42,105 bases of DNA from Fidelibacterota bacterium (GCA_013203115.1 JABMQW010000208.1:1-42105), one strand, 5' to 3'. Positions 1-8,605 are shown, counted from the first letter of the stretch. Notes: generated by a model not told the origin, from the sequence alone. Translations and numbers: made by a program.

Positions 1-48
1 AGTGAATGTGACGTGGTATTCTTCTTGTCGGGATAAATTGCTATTGGT

Positions 49-1437
49 TTATTGATGTATCGCCTCACCATAGGCATCAGCGGCAGCTTCCATAATAGCT
101 TCTGAAAGGGTGGGGTGGGCATGGATCGTTGTGGCTAAATCCAACCAGGTGGCTCCAAGCGCTCTCGCTACTACCAACTCAGCTATCAATTCCGTGGCTT
201 CTACTCCAATAATGTGGCAACCTAATAATTTACCAGTCGATCTCTCAAATATAATTTTAACAAACCCGACATTTTCTCCAATAGCCAGGGATTTCCCAAT
301 ATTACGGAAAAGGAATCGCCCGATTTTGATTTCAATTCCCTGCTCCACGGCTGCCTGTTCAGTCATTCCTACCGATGCCACCTGGGGCTGGCAATAAGTG
401 CAACCGGGAATATTGCTCAAATCAAGCGGCGCCGGACTTTTACCAGCCGCCTTTTCCACGGCAATGCGTCCCTGGGCCGAAGCCACATGAGCCAACCAGG
501 GTGGACCAGTCACATCTCCGATCGCGTAAATATTAGTGATGTTGGTCCGACCGAAGCCATCTACAACAATCGCACCTCGATCAGTATTTACACCAACTTT
601 ATCCAAACCGATTCCCTCAATATTACCGGTTACGCCCACAGCTACCAAGGCATAATCGGCTTCTAAAATTGCTTCAATTCCATCTTTTTCGATAGTTACT
701 TGAACGCCATCACCCGTTTTTTCGATCCGGTCAACGCGGGTGCTGGTATGAATTTTCAGCCCTGATTTCTTAAAGTTTTTATCCAATTCTTTGGAGACTT
801 CCTGATCCTCGACCGGCAGAATACGGGGCAGCATTTCAACAATATGAACTTGTGTTCCGAACATATTGTAAAAATAGGCGAATTCCACTCCAATAGCACC
901 CGCGCCGATGATTACCATTTTCTTTGGTGGCGCTTCAAGTACCATGGCCTCCTTGGATGAAATCACCCTGTCCCCGTCTGTCTCCAAACCCGGGAAAGTG
1001 CGGTTACAGGCTCCGGTGGCGATTAGGATTGTATCAGCCATAACAAATTGCGAGTCGTTTTTTCCCGTAACAACTATTTCATTGGCAGATTTCAGTTTAC
1101 CCCTTCCAGCGAGGTAAGTAATTCCATTCTGCTTCATCAAATACTCAACCCCTTTTGATAGACGGTCGGCAGTCTGGCGGCTGCGTTTTATTGTGGCAGT
1201 AAAATCTATTTCGTATTCACTAACTCTAATTCCAAAACGCTTGGCATTTTTAACAGTATGCAGCACTTCAGCGTTTTTTAACAGGGCTTTAGTAGGTATG
1301 CAGCCCCAGTTCAAACACACTCCACCAAGCTTATTTTTATCGATTATTGCAACTTTCTTACCCAATTGTGCGGCCCGGATAGCAGCAACATATCCGCCGG
1401 GTCCACCACCTAATATAGCTATGTCAAATTTTTCCAA
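49..1437 (-). CDS. lpdA: Dihydrolipoyl dehydrogenase (E3)
   Basis: Flavoprotein that re-oxidises dihydrolipoamide with NAD+ in 2-oxoacid dehydrogenase or glycine cleavage complexes; cytosolic. The 462-aa length is normal for the family. Visible are the N-terminal FAD Rossmann motif GGGPGG (10-15), the redox-active disulfide CLNWGCIPTK (41-50, Cys41 and Cys46), a second Rossmann motif GAGAIGVEF for NAD, the FAD motif YAIGDVTG, and the C-terminal HAHPTLSEA with the catalytic His and Glu. The start is TTG at 1435-1437, supported by an AGGAG Shine-Dalgarno six bases upstream. It is the last gene of the minus-strand run, 97 bp after folE. No E1 or E2 subunit is in the window, so the complex it serves cannot be told. 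Confidence 0.96.
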   Translation of the reverse strand: MEKFDIAILGGGPGGYVAAIRAAQLGKKVAIIDKNKLGGVCLNWGCIPTKALLKNAEVLHTVKNAKRFGIRVSEYEIDFTATIKRSRQTADRLSKGVEYLMKQNGITYLAGRGKLKSANEIVVTGKNDSQFVMADTILIATGACNRTFPGLETDGDRVISSKEAMVLEAPPKKMVIIGAGAIGVEFAYFYNMFGTQVHIVEMLPRILPVEDQEVSKELDKNFKKSGLKIHTSTRVDRIEKTGDGVQVTIEKDGIEAILEADYALVAVGVTGNIEGIGLDKVGVNTDRGAIVVDGFGRTNITNIYAIGDVTGPPWLAHVASAQGRIAVEKAAGKSPAPLDLSNIPGCTYCQPQVASVGMTEQAAVEQGIEIKIGRFLFRNIGKSLAIGENVGFVKIIFERSTGKLLGCHIIGVEATELIAELVVARALGATWLDLATTIHAHPTLSEAIMEAAADAYGEAIHQ

Positions 1438-1534
1438 TCAGCTCTCCTTCGATTGTCATTATAGGCCCGTCGAATCATGCTGGATATTTAAACTCTTCGA
1501 CCAACTTAGAGCGACAGTTCATTAATTCCAGTCT

Positions 1535-2113
1535 TTACCTGAAATTGCGCAGACCGATAATACTCAGAAATTCCGCGCGGGTTTCCACTTCATCATGGAA
1601 TTCACCCAGCATAGCACTGGTAGTAGCAAAGGAATTTTGTTTTTCCACACCACGCATCTGCATACAGAGATGGCGTCCTTCGATGACTACAGCCACGCCG
1701 ATTGGATCAAGTACGTCCCACAAAGTTTCGGCCACCTGATGGGTCAGACGTTCCTGGACTTGCAAACGGCGTGAGAACATCTCAATGATCCGGGGGATTT
1801 TGGAAAGACCGATCACCTTGCCATTTGGGATATAACCAACATGCGCCTTACCAAAGAATGGCAACATATGGTGTTCGCACATTGAGAAAAATTCAATATC
1901 CCGAACGATTACCATCTCGGTGCATTCTTCTTCGAATATGGCTTCATTTATAATGTCATTCAGCTCGGCGCGATAACCGCGGGTAAAAAACTCCCAGGCT
2001 TTAGCCACCCTGAGCGGTGTCCTGACTAATCCTTCCCGTTCCGTATCTTCTCCAATTTCAATCAACAAATCATGTGTAATTGAAATAATTTTATCACGGT
2101 TGATAGTGGTCAT
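1535..2113 (-). CDS. folE: GTP cyclohydrolase I
   Basis: Converts GTP to 7,8-dihydroneopterin triphosphate, the entry step of folate and of queuosine/7-deazaguanine synthesis. At 192 aa it is a standard type I enzyme. The zinc/active-site signature [10 protein letters not shown] is followed by GKAHVGYIP, and the second zinc/catalytic motif [11 protein letters not shown] with the third Cys is present. The ATG start overlaps the stop of the transporter gene by 4 bp and has AAGGAG five bases upstream. Its place behind queD and a queuosine-precursor transporter suggests that its product feeds QueD here, although folate use is equally possible. Confidence 0.97.
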   Translation of the reverse strand: MTTINRDKIISITHDLLIEIGEDTEREGLVRTPLRVAKAWEFFTRGYRAELNDIINEAIFEEECTEMVIVRDIEFFSMCEHHMLPFFGKAHVGYIPNGKVIGLSKIPRIIEMFSRRLQVQERLTHQVAETLWDVLDPIGVAVVIEGRHLCMQMRGVEKQNSFATTSAMLGEFHDEVETRAEFLSIIGLRNFR

Positions 2114-2811
2114 AATAACTCCTTTTTAAAACTACGGTAGCCCCATTCCATTTCATCAGGGTCTTCATGCACTTTATCTTTTAACAGCCACACGCCCAAG
2201 TAAAATAGCGGTGTATCAAATAGGGCAAAGAAAAATTTGAACAGATAGGATGAAGCGATCAACTGCAGTAACATACCCACCGAATTGACTTTGTCACCCA
2301 GATTGTTGGCCAAATATAAAATCGTCAGAATTGCAGTGGTATCCACAAGCTGGCTGAAAGTTGTGGAAAGATTATTCCGCAGCCAGAGGTGCTTGCCCTT
2401 AGTCAGCCGTTTCCAGAAATGAAATAAATGCACGTCGATGGTCTGCGCAACCAGATAGGCTATCATCGACGCAACCGTGTTCCCCACCATGAAACGGTAT
2501 ACCTCTTCGAAAGTGGAAACTGCTCCGGAAACGCCGCTGGCATCCCGCAGTAAATGTCCCAAGGTCATGAGCCCTAACATGAAAAAATTCATGAAAAAAC
2601 CGATCCAAACCAGGGTCTGGGCACGTTTCTTACCGTAGAGTTCACAAATCAAATCGGTGGCCAAAAAGGTAAATGGATAGGCCAGCACCCCAGCAGGGAC
2701 GGTCATGAAAAATACTTGTACAAATTTGGTGGTTCCGATCACATTGCCCAGCACCAGCGATGTTAAAAATATACCAGCCAAAAACAGAAATAGTTTTTCT
2801 TTGAATTCCAT
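2110..2811 (-). CDS. Queuosine precursor transporter (YhhQ/QueT-type, VUT family)
   Basis: Inner-membrane protein of the vitamin-uptake-transporter (DUF165/YhhQ) family, which salvages the 7-deazapurines preQ0/preQ1. It has 233 aa with about six hydrophobic helices. Family hallmarks are seen in order: an N-terminal helix and loop ([11 protein letters not shown]), [21 protein letters not shown], a central [25 protein letters not shown] and a late Ser/Thr-rich helix ([16 protein letters not shown]). It starts 3 bp after the queD stop and overlaps folE by 4 bp, so the three genes are surely one transcript. The combination points to a cell able both to make and to import queuosine precursors. Substrate assignment rests on family and context. 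Confidence 0.9.
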   Translation of the reverse strand: MEFKEKLFLFLAGIFLTSLVLGNVIGTTKFVQVFFMTVPAGVLAYPFTFLATDLICELYGKKRAQTLVWIGFFMNFFMLGLMTLGHLLRDASGVSGAVSTFEEVYRFMVGNTVASMIAYLVAQTIDVHLFHFWKRLTKGKHLWLRNNLSTTFSQLVDTTAILTILYLANNLGDKVNSVGMLLQLIASSYLFKFFFALFDTPLFYLGVWLLKDKVHEDPDEMEWGYRSFKKELL

Positions 2812-2814
2812 ATA

Positions 2815-3228
2815 TTAAATATCTTTGCCGAAATAATCTGTAAAAATCGTAGGTGTTTCCCGCAATCTAACTCGATACAACTTAGGTCCTTTCAACCGGG
2901 ATGCAATTTCTTCCCAGATAAATTTGACCATATTTTCTGAACTGGGTTGCCGGCCTGCGAACCACGGTACATCGGTTTCAATCTGCGAATGATCCAAATG
3001 ACTGATTACATTTTCATCAACAATTTTTTTCAATTCACCCAGGTCAACGCAAAAACCGGTATCATGATTTATCGGTCCGGTTACTGTCACTTCGAGGGCA
3101 TAATTATGTCCGTGCACCCGGGCATCGGGTCCGAAGACCTCCCAATTGCGCTCATCTGACCAGTCAGCATGGCCGTATTGATGAGCGGCACAGAAATGAA
3201 ATACTTTGGTTATATAAGGATTTGCCAT
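2815..3228 (-). CDS. queD: QueD/PTPS-family 6-carboxytetrahydropterin synthase-like protein (Asp at the usual Cys position)
   Basis: Member of the 6-pyruvoyl/6-carboxytetrahydropterin synthase family, 137 aa. QueD turns dihydroneopterin triphosphate into 6-carboxy-tetrahydropterin for queuosine. The zinc ligands are visible: AAH at the N-terminus (residue 16) and HGH near residue 40. The LDH motif (SHLDHSQ) and the substrate-binding SSEN (PTxEN equivalent) are also present. Oddly, the residue four before HGH, where E. coli QueD has its catalytic Cys, is Asp (GPDARVHGH); the codon GAT is unambiguous. The nearest Cys is at position 13, before AAH. FolE and the deazapurine transporter are in the same operon, which favours a queuosine role, but a changed reaction is possible. 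Confidence 0.85.
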   Translation of the reverse strand: MANPYITKVFHFCAAHQYGHADWSDERNWEVFGPDARVHGHNYALEVTVTGPINHDTGFCVDLGELKKIVDENVISHLDHSQIETDVPWFAGRQPSSENMVKFIWEEIASRLKGPKLYRVRLRETPTIFTDYFGKDI

Positions 3229-3284
3229 ATCCTGCCTGCCTTCTTTTTACTTCAATTGAAAATTAAATTAATGAGCCACTGAAA

Positions 3285-3932
3285 TCAATGAACGTTTGCT
3301 GCCGGACAGAGATCAGATAGAACACAATTCCGACATTGAGGCCGCCGGGCAATGCACACCGCTCGGCCATGATCGATGATCATGTGAGTTAACATCACCC
3401 AATCTTCCTGATTAAAAATTTCCATCAATTCCCGTTCAATTTTTTCTGGTTTCCTGGTAGTGGTAAAACCCAGCAGATTCATGAGCCGCACCATGTGAGT
3501 ATCGATCACTACAGCCGGTTTCCCAAAACATTCCCCCAAAACACAGTTAGCTGTTTTTCGTCCAACGCCGGGCAGTTTGACCAGTTCCGATAGAGAATCG
3601 GGTACATTCCCCCTATAGTCCTCACTAATCCGCAAACTGGCGCCCTGAATACTACGGGCTTTCTGATTATGATATCCACAAGAACGGATATCCTGCGATA
3701 ATTCGTCCGGATTGGCATAAGCAAAATCTTGAGGGGACTTGTATTTTTTGAATAATGCCGAAGTAGTTTTATTTACCCGTTCATCGGTACATTGAGCTGA
3801 CAGAATGGTTGCCACCAACAATTCATGCTTACTGGAATAATTCAACGAACAAGTTGAATTGGGATACTCCCGTTTCAGACGGCTTACTACCTCACGAGCA
3901 CGCTCTTTAACCTGAGTCTGGGATTCAGCCAT
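3285..3932 (-). CDS. nth: Endonuclease III (DNA glycosylase/AP lyase)
   Basis: Base-excision repair enzyme that removes oxidised pyrimidines and cleaves the abasic site. The 215-aa protein carries the helix-hairpin-helix LPGVGRKTANCVLGECFG with the catalytic Lys, the catalytic Asp in VIDTHMVRL, and the C-terminal [4Fe-4S] loop with spacing C-x6-C-x2-C-x5-C (CIARRPQCRNC followed by VLSDLC). It begins 3 bp after the receiver-like gene and lies 56 bp before queD. All key residues are intact. Confidence 0.97.
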   Translation of the reverse strand: MAESQTQVKERAREVVSRLKREYPNSTCSLNYSSKHELLVATILSAQCTDERVNKTTSALFKKYKSPQDFAYANPDELSQDIRSCGYHNQKARSIQGASLRISEDYRGNVPDSLSELVKLPGVGRKTANCVLGECFGKPAVVIDTHMVRLMNLLGFTTTRKPEKIERELMEIFNQEDWVMLTHMIIDHGRAVCIARRPQCRNCVLSDLCPAANVH

Positions 3933-3935
3933 AAC

Positions 3936-4283
3936 TTACAAATTCTTAACTAAGGTGGGAATATTTTTAGCCAACGATGAACGGGTTAAAATCAGATTGC
4001 ACCCGGCCGCTTTCATTTTATCATGGGTTTCTTTTACTGTATATTTAAAATAACCTACAATCTGTAATTCGGGCCGGCTGGCCCGGAGCAAGGATATTAA
4101 GTGTACTGTTCCAAAATCTGTGTCATCAAGATCCACAATACACAATCGGGTGTCAGATTGTAGCTGTCCCGGCCAGCGGGTCAAATCATCAACAAATTCT
4201 ACTGATCTATCTTCGCGGGTCAGGATATCGGATATTTTAGTACCCAATTTAAAATCATGAATAAAAAGTAGTACTTCGGCCAT
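3936..4283 (-). CDS. Degenerate response-regulator receiver-like protein
   Basis: A 115-aa single-domain protein whose pattern of alternating strands and helices resembles a CheY-type receiver. There is an opening hydrophobic strand (AEVLLFIHD), a central strand ending in Asp residues (LCIVDLDDTDF) at the phospho-Asp position, and a late strand LILTRSS where a receiver would have the conserved Lys; here it reads Arg. The frame is open further upstream to 4322, but ATG at 4281-4283 has AGGGG five bases before it and begins exactly at the domain, so it is preferred. It sits 3 bp ahead of nth and is probably co-transcribed. Function is unknown; it may be a pseudo-receiver acting by protein contact. 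Confidence 0.65.
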   Translation of the reverse strand: MAEVLLFIHDFKLGTKISDILTREDRSVEFVDDLTRWPGQLQSDTRLCIVDLDDTDFGTVHLISLLRASRPELQIVGYFKYTVKETHDKMKAAGCNLILTRSSLAKNIPTLVKNL

Positions 4284-4378
4284 GAACGCCCCTGGGGTTA
4301 CTGGTTTTCGGAATATGTTCAACTGAAATTACAAACAATAGGATAATCGTTAGACAATGAATATCCCCTTAATAATGC

Positions 4379-4418
4379 CATTTCGATATGAGTCCCGATT
4401 ACAGAGGGATTCGAAATG
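4379..4418. repeat. Intergenic inverted repeat with CATTTCGA/TCGAAATG arms
   Basis: Arms 4379-4386 and 4411-4418 are perfect 8-base complements, and the inner GTCCC/GGGAT extends the pairing imperfectly. It lies in the 187-bp intergenic stretch between the receiver-like gene (start 4283) and the hydrolase gene (stop 4471). No T-run follows, so it looks more like a dispersed palindromic element than a terminator. Confidence 0.5.
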
Positions 4419-4431
4419 ACAAAGATGAATT

Positions 4432-4459
4432 GTAGTGATACGGTGCTCCGTGTCACTAC
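4432..4459. repeat. Palindromic hairpin GTAGTGATACGG-loop-CCGTGTCACTAC
   Basis: A 12-bp stem (one G-U wobble) with a 4-base loop TGCT, located 11 bp past the stop of the hydrolase gene in its direction of transcription. Its architecture (purine-rich left arm, central GCTC, complementary right arm) recurs at 5379-5400, 33219-33240, 33446-33470 and 33484-33508, always between genes. Confidence 0.6.
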
Positions 4460-4470
4460 CATGATTTATG

Positions 4471-5313
4471 CTAAATATTCACAACTTGGTTTTTGCGGTA
4501 ATGTTTTCCATCATATTTCACTGTGGTAGCGGCAATTTTAGGATCGTGCTCGAAAAATAGGGTCCAGTTCTCCTCCACTGCCTGGGGTAACAGCACCTGC
4601 TTTTCTTGCAGGGTTTCCAGCGGTCGCACGTCATAAGCCATGATCCACGGCAGTGGAATATGGGCTGTCGTCGGAATCAAATCGCCACAGTACAACAGTG
4701 AATGTGAGCCATCGGAAATCAGGGGCAGCATCTGGCCGTCAGTATGACCGTTTACCACCAGATTTTTTACACACGGCAGGAATTCTTCCAGACCGTTCAC
4801 CAGTTCCACCATCCCGTTTTCCGCCAATATTTTCCAGTCCGCTTCCATGAAGCTGCCCTGTTCCTTTTCACCGGGGGAATTGGCCAGCGCCCAGTTATCT
4901 TTCTGGAACCAGTAGCGGGCATTGGAAAAGGTAGGCTCTATTTTTCCATCAACCAGACGCGTGCCGCCGGCAATATGGTCGAAATGCATGTGGGTGTTGT
5001 AGACATCGGTAATATCTTCAACAGTGAAACCGTGTCTTGCCAGTGACGATTCCAGATTCACGGATTTGGTATCAATATCGTAGATCGCCTTGAATTTTTC
5101 CTGCCATTTGTCACCATTACCCGTATCCACCAGAATTTTGTGCTCATCGCTGACCAGCAGCAGTGAACGAGTGGACATCTCGATCCGGTTTTTTTCATCA
5201 GCGGGAAGGTATTTTTCCCACAGTGGTTTGGGAATGATTCCAAACATAGCGCCGCCATCCAGTCTGAAGCGGCTGGTTTCAATCTCGTATAATTTATAGC
5301 GTCCGATTCGCAT
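4471..5313 (-). CDS. Metallo-beta-lactamase-fold hydrolase
   Basis: 280-aa hydrolase of the MBL superfamily with two metal sites. The HxHxDH motif is seen in NTHMHFDHIAGG; further metal ligands are the His in VNGHTDGQMLP, the Asp in LYCGDLIPTTAH and the His near the C-terminus (FFEHDPKIA). The overall layout resembles the lactonase / methyl-parathion-hydrolase-like branch (AHL lactonase relatives), which act on lactones or phosphotriesters, but MBL substrates cannot be assigned from sequence. No signal peptide is seen. It stands alone between two palindrome-bearing intergenic gaps, so there is no operon clue. Confidence 0.88.
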   Translation of the reverse strand: MRIGRYKLYEIETSRFRLDGGAMFGIIPKPLWEKYLPADEKNRIEMSTRSLLLVSDEHKILVDTGNGDKWQEKFKAIYDIDTKSVNLESSLARHGFTVEDITDVYNTHMHFDHIAGGTRLVDGKIEPTFSNARYWFQKDNWALANSPGEKEQGSFMEADWKILAENGMVELVNGLEEFLPCVKNLVVNGHTDGQMLPLISDGSHSLLYCGDLIPTTAHIPLPWIMAYDVRPLETLQEKQVLLPQAVEENWTLFFEHDPKIAATTVKYDGKHYRKNQVVNI

Positions 5314-5378
5314 GATTAATCCGCTTTAGTTCAAATTTGAATGGCAGGAAATTACGTTGGTTCCATCCAGAGAAAATG

Positions 5379-5400
5379 GGGGTACAGCGCGCCGTGCCCC
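5379..5400. repeat. Palindromic hairpin, GGGG...GTGCCCC type
   Basis: The arms GGGGTACAGC and GCCGTGCCCC pair at 9 of 10 positions if one G-U wobble is counted. It sits in the 114-bp gap between the oxidoreductase stop (5428) and the hydrolase start (5313). The sequence is closely similar to the perfect palindrome at 33219-33240, 28 kb away, showing that this is a dispersed element. Confidence 0.6.
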
Positions 5401-5427
5401 TGGTAATTTATAACAACTAAATTGATA

Positions 5428-7434
5428 TCAGGCTAACGCCTGAGCCACATATTCGGCGATATCTTTGGACTGGGTTGTTTCCGTCAAACCCTCATCCTTG
5501 ATACCGTCATTCAGCATGGTGGCGCAGAAAGGACAAGCCGTGGCTACCGCTTCGGGGTTTAGCTTTTTCACGTCTTCCATCCGCTCCAGGTTGATCTTCT
5601 TCCCTTCCGTTTCCTCCAGCCACATACGGGCGCCACCGGCACCGCAGCAGAATCCATTGCGTTTAGTGCGTTCCATTTCCTGCAGGTCCACACCCAGCTT
5701 TTGTAAGATTTCCCGGGGACTGTCATAAATGCCATTATGCCGCCCCAGGTAACAAGAGTCGTGGTAGGCAAATTTGCCGCTGACATTGCCATTTATATTC
5801 AATTTTCCGCAGTTAATTAAATCCAGAATGAAATCGGTGTGATTCACCACCTCAAAATTTCCATCAAACTGGGGATAATCATTTTTGATTGTATTAAAAC
5901 AATGGGGACATTGGGTCACAATCTTTTTGAATTTGTACTGTTTAAAGGTAGTCACATTCTGCTCAGCCAGGGCTTGAAACAAATATTCGTTTCCTGCTCG
6001 CTGGGCTGAATCGCCACTACAGGTTTCTTCATTGCCCAGGATAGCATAATTCACGCTGGCAGCATTCAGAATCTTTATCATTGCCTGGCTGACTTTCTGG
6101 CCCAGGGCATCGTAGGAACCGGCACAGCCGACCCAGTAAAGTACATCGACGGCTTGTTTTTCACTCATTACCGGCACATCCAGTCCTTCGGCCCATTTGG
6201 CGCGATCCTCAGATGAGATACCCCAGGGATTACCATTGTTCTCCATATTCTTGAAGGTGGTCACTAACTCCTTGGGAAAATCGCTTTCCATCATGACACG
6301 GTCCTGACGAACACGGATAATATCGATCATCGGTTCATTCCCAACCGGACAGAATTCGATACAGGCAGCACAGGTGGTACAAGCCCAGGCCGCTTCCGGG
6401 GTCAGCATCCACTCCAGGAGCGGTTTTTCGGTTTCCTTGCCGCTGGCAAAATCTAATAGACTAACGTTCAGGAAATAGCGTTTATTGATTTCGATTGCCG
6501 CCGGAGACAACTGTTTATCGGTAACATAGGCCGGACAAACTTCCTGGCAACGGTTACACATGATACAGGCGTAGGCATCCAGAATTTCGGTTTGGGGTAA
6601 TTCCTCCAATTTGGCCACACCAAAATTTTCCAGTTCTTCATCCTCAAAATCAATTTTATCTGTGATCGCCGGACTGGGTCTTTCCACCTTCAGCATGTGG
6701 TTTAGTGGTCCTATGAATAAATGAGCATGTTTAGAGAAGGGAAAATAGGGAATAAAAGCCAGGATCAAGCCGATCGCCAGCCACCAGGCTACATGTTCCC
6801 CAATGACGATTCCTTCGTGTGACATTCCAGACCACAGTTCACCGATCATCGAAGCTACCGGCTGCCAAATTCTGCTACCCTGACCGGCCATTTCGAAGGA
6901 GGCGCCCAATAAACGAAAACCAACATGCAATAGGATAAAGAACCCTACAATGGCCGAATCCCGGCGCATTCCTTTTCGTACCTCCGGTAGAACCTGTACC
7001 CGTTCGGCAATCACCAGCGCCGGTGAATTAAATATGAAGCGCCGCAGCAGGAAATAAGCCACCCCGATCAGCGTCAGCAGACTAAAGATATCCACGAAAA
7101 TTTCATAGGCGTTGCCCAACCAGGTACCGGGAAAAAACTTGAACCCCGAAATGAAACCATAGAGTACATCGAAAAAATTGACCAGGATATACAGTGTAAA
7201 GCCCCAGGCCACAATGGCATGAATCAGGCTTGTCAAAGGTCGCTTGCGCCACAACACCGGTTGTACTATTAGAGTATAGATCCCTACCCCCAGTTGTGGA
7301 AAAAATTTATTCCAGCGCAGCGGTTCCGGCCCTCGGGCAATGGCTTTAAACATGTTTCCAAAGTTGTACCAGGTCAGGTAACCTACTCCAATTAAGACCG
7401 CAAAAAACAGAATCTTTTCAATCAGGGTCAGCAT
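5428..7434 (-). CDS. Membrane-bound Fe-S oxidoreductase, FadF / ETF:menaquinone oxidoreductase-like
   Basis: 668-aa protein with three parts. Residues 1-240 hold about six transmembrane helices of the NarI/cytochrome-b-like type. Residues about 285-375 hold two [4Fe-4S] motifs (CIMCNRCQEVCP and CTTCAACIEFCP). The C-terminal half has two CCG (HdrB/GlpC-type) cysteine-rich domains, with CPHCFNT, DSCYLGRHNG, CCGAGGARMW and ACPFCATML. This architecture is that of FadF-type proteins, proposed to pass electrons from electron-transfer flavoprotein into the menaquinone pool, for instance in fatty-acid oxidation. The start is ATG with GGGGGA just upstream, 3 bp after the flavin reductase stop. No etfAB gene is in the window, so the electron donor is an inference. 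Confidence 0.85.
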   Translation of the reverse strand: MLTLIEKILFFAVLIGVGYLTWYNFGNMFKAIARGPEPLRWNKFFPQLGVGIYTLIVQPVLWRKRPLTSLIHAIVAWGFTLYILVNFFDVLYGFISGFKFFPGTWLGNAYEIFVDIFSLLTLIGVAYFLLRRFIFNSPALVIAERVQVLPEVRKGMRRDSAIVGFFILLHVGFRLLGASFEMAGQGSRIWQPVASMIGELWSGMSHEGIVIGEHVAWWLAIGLILAFIPYFPFSKHAHLFIGPLNHMLKVERPSPAITDKIDFEDEELENFGVAKLEELPQTEILDAYACIMCNRCQEVCPAYVTDKQLSPAAIEINKRYFLNVSLLDFASGKETEKPLLEWMLTPEAAWACTTCAACIEFCPVGNEPMIDIIRVRQDRVMMESDFPKELVTTFKNMENNGNPWGISSEDRAKWAEGLDVPVMSEKQAVDVLYWVGCAGSYDALGQKVSQAMIKILNAASVNYAILGNEETCSGDSAQRAGNEYLFQALAEQNVTTFKQYKFKKIVTQCPHCFNTIKNDYPQFDGNFEVVNHTDFILDLINCGKLNINGNVSGKFAYHDSCYLGRHNGIYDSPREILQKLGVDLQEMERTKRNGFCCGAGGARMWLEETEGKKINLERMEDVKKLNPEAVATACPFCATMLNDGIKDEGLTETTQSKDIAEYVAQALA

Positions 7435-7437
7435 GGT

Positions 7438-7914
7438 TTATCCCCCATAATGCCAGTTAGTATGTTCCATGGTTAGTATTTCCGTATCGCGGCGAAAGTG
7501 AGTGGCAACTATTTTGCTAATAACGGGATGATGATCGCCAATTTCAATAATTTTTCGCAGTTCAGCTTCGATTATCATTGGGCTGTCACAGAGCAACGGC
7601 AGATCGTAGGTGCTGTTTTCATAAAGGTAGCCATTGATCTGATGAGCATCAAATGTTTTTGATTTGAAAAAATCCGCAACCAGATCTTTACGGTCACGGT
7701 CAATAAAATGCAGAGCAAAGCAGTGCTGCTCAGTTACGGCTTGATAAATTGTTGAATCCACCTTGAGCGCGGTCATGATCAGTGGTGGATTCAATGCTGT
7801 TTGAGAGACAAATGATACTACCGTTGCGACCGGATCACCGGCCAGACGGGTAGTCATAATATACAGACCATAAGGAATCTGACGCAGAATGGTCTTGCGA
7901 TCGCTGGAAACCAT
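7438..7914 (-). CDS. Flavin reductase-like FMN-binding protein
   Basis: 158-aa split-barrel flavoprotein of the flavin reductase domain family (Pfam Flavin_Reduct). Typical features are the N-terminal IPYGLYIMTTR, the GDPVATVVSFVSQTALNPPLIMTAL strand-turn-strand that binds FMN, a central CFALHFIDRD, and the C-terminal HHPVISKIVATH. It lies between a lipoprotein gene (7 bp before) and the membrane Fe-S oxidoreductase (3 bp after), so it probably shares their transcript. It could supply reduced flavin or act as a small electron carrier; a dedicated partner is not visible. Confidence 0.85.
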   Translation of the reverse strand: MVSSDRKTILRQIPYGLYIMTTRLAGDPVATVVSFVSQTALNPPLIMTALKVDSTIYQAVTEQHCFALHFIDRDRKDLVADFFKSKTFDAHQINGYLYENSTYDLPLLCDSPMIIEAELRKIIEIGDHHPVISKIVATHFRRDTEILTMEHTNWHYGG

Positions 7915-7921
7915 TAAATAA

Positions 7922-8605
7922 TTATTTTGTACTGGAAACTTTGTTTTTCTTGGGAATTTGCAATGAAACTTTCAGGGTCAAGCCAGTTAAGCGCGAGTAC
8001 TCCGATGGCATGCCCGAAGGAGAGATATGCGGTTTGTCACCGTAACTGGCGGCATTTTCGGCGCTATCATGATCCCAGTTGAAGGAAAAAACTTTTAATA
8101 ACGGCATTGATGCAAAATCGTGACAATAGCCCAACTCAACCGCGACGCGGGTCCCGATGGTGGTCCCCAGCACCAGACCAATCCGGGAGCTGGTATTATC
8201 ACTGATTCCCTTAGGAATATACATACCTCGAAAACCAATCCAAAAAGTGGTGGGTTTCCCATTGGGCGCAACTCGCGAGCGAAGCTTATAATAGGTAAAA
8301 TCAATGTTGGGATTATGGTTTAATGACCAACTGATATTCAACATGTCCCAGCGATTTTCCCGTTCAAACAGGATTCGACTCCAGTCGATTCCCGTACCAT
8401 AGATCGGTAGACCTAAACGCAGACCAATACTGGTATAATCGGATAAACCTCTTTGGTACCAGTAATAGGGAAATACATTTTCAATCGAAAAAGCATAGCC
8501 TGTGACCGATTCTCCCTTGTGTAATCTGGTAGTTGGTATAGTCGGGTGGGTGGAACAACCGCTTAAAACAAGCAACAGGACGAGCGCAGATAGGTAACGA
8601 AGCAT
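7922..8605 (-). CDS. Outer-membrane-type lipoprotein, unknown function
   Basis: 227 aa from the preferred ATG at 8603-8605. The frame stays open to a TTG at 8660-8662, but only the internal start gives a proper lipoprotein signal: LRYLSALVLLLVLSGC with lipobox LSGC. The mature part is rich in aromatic residues and alternating strands (GLRLGLPIYGTGIDWSRI, LNISWSLNHNPN, GLVLGTTIGTRVAVELGY), suggesting a beta-barrel-like or porin-like protein on a lipid anchor. I do not recognise a family. It precedes the flavin reductase by 7 bp and is likely the first gene of that operon. Confidence 0.6.
   Translation of the reverse strand: MLRYLSALVLLLVLSGCSTHPTIPTTRLHKGESVTGYAFSIENVFPYYWYQRGLSDYTSIGLRLGLPIYGTGIDWSRILFERENRWDMLNISWSLNHNPNIDFTYYKLRSRVAPNGKPTTFWIGFRGMYIPKGISDNTSSRIGLVLGTTIGTRVAVELGYCHDFASMPLLKVFSFNWDHDSAENAASYGDKPHISPSGMPSEYSRLTGLTLKVSLQIPKKNKVSSTK

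Noticed and set aside
2812-2814. preQ1 riboswitch ahead of the queuosine-precursor transporter
   Set aside because: Only 3 bp separate it from queD, and no aptamer-like structure was evident upstream of queD either.
4471-5313. Firm assignment as AHL lactonase (quorum quenching)
   Set aside because: The metal motif fits, but the MBL superfamily is too diverse to fix the substrate, and no quorum-sensing gene is nearby.
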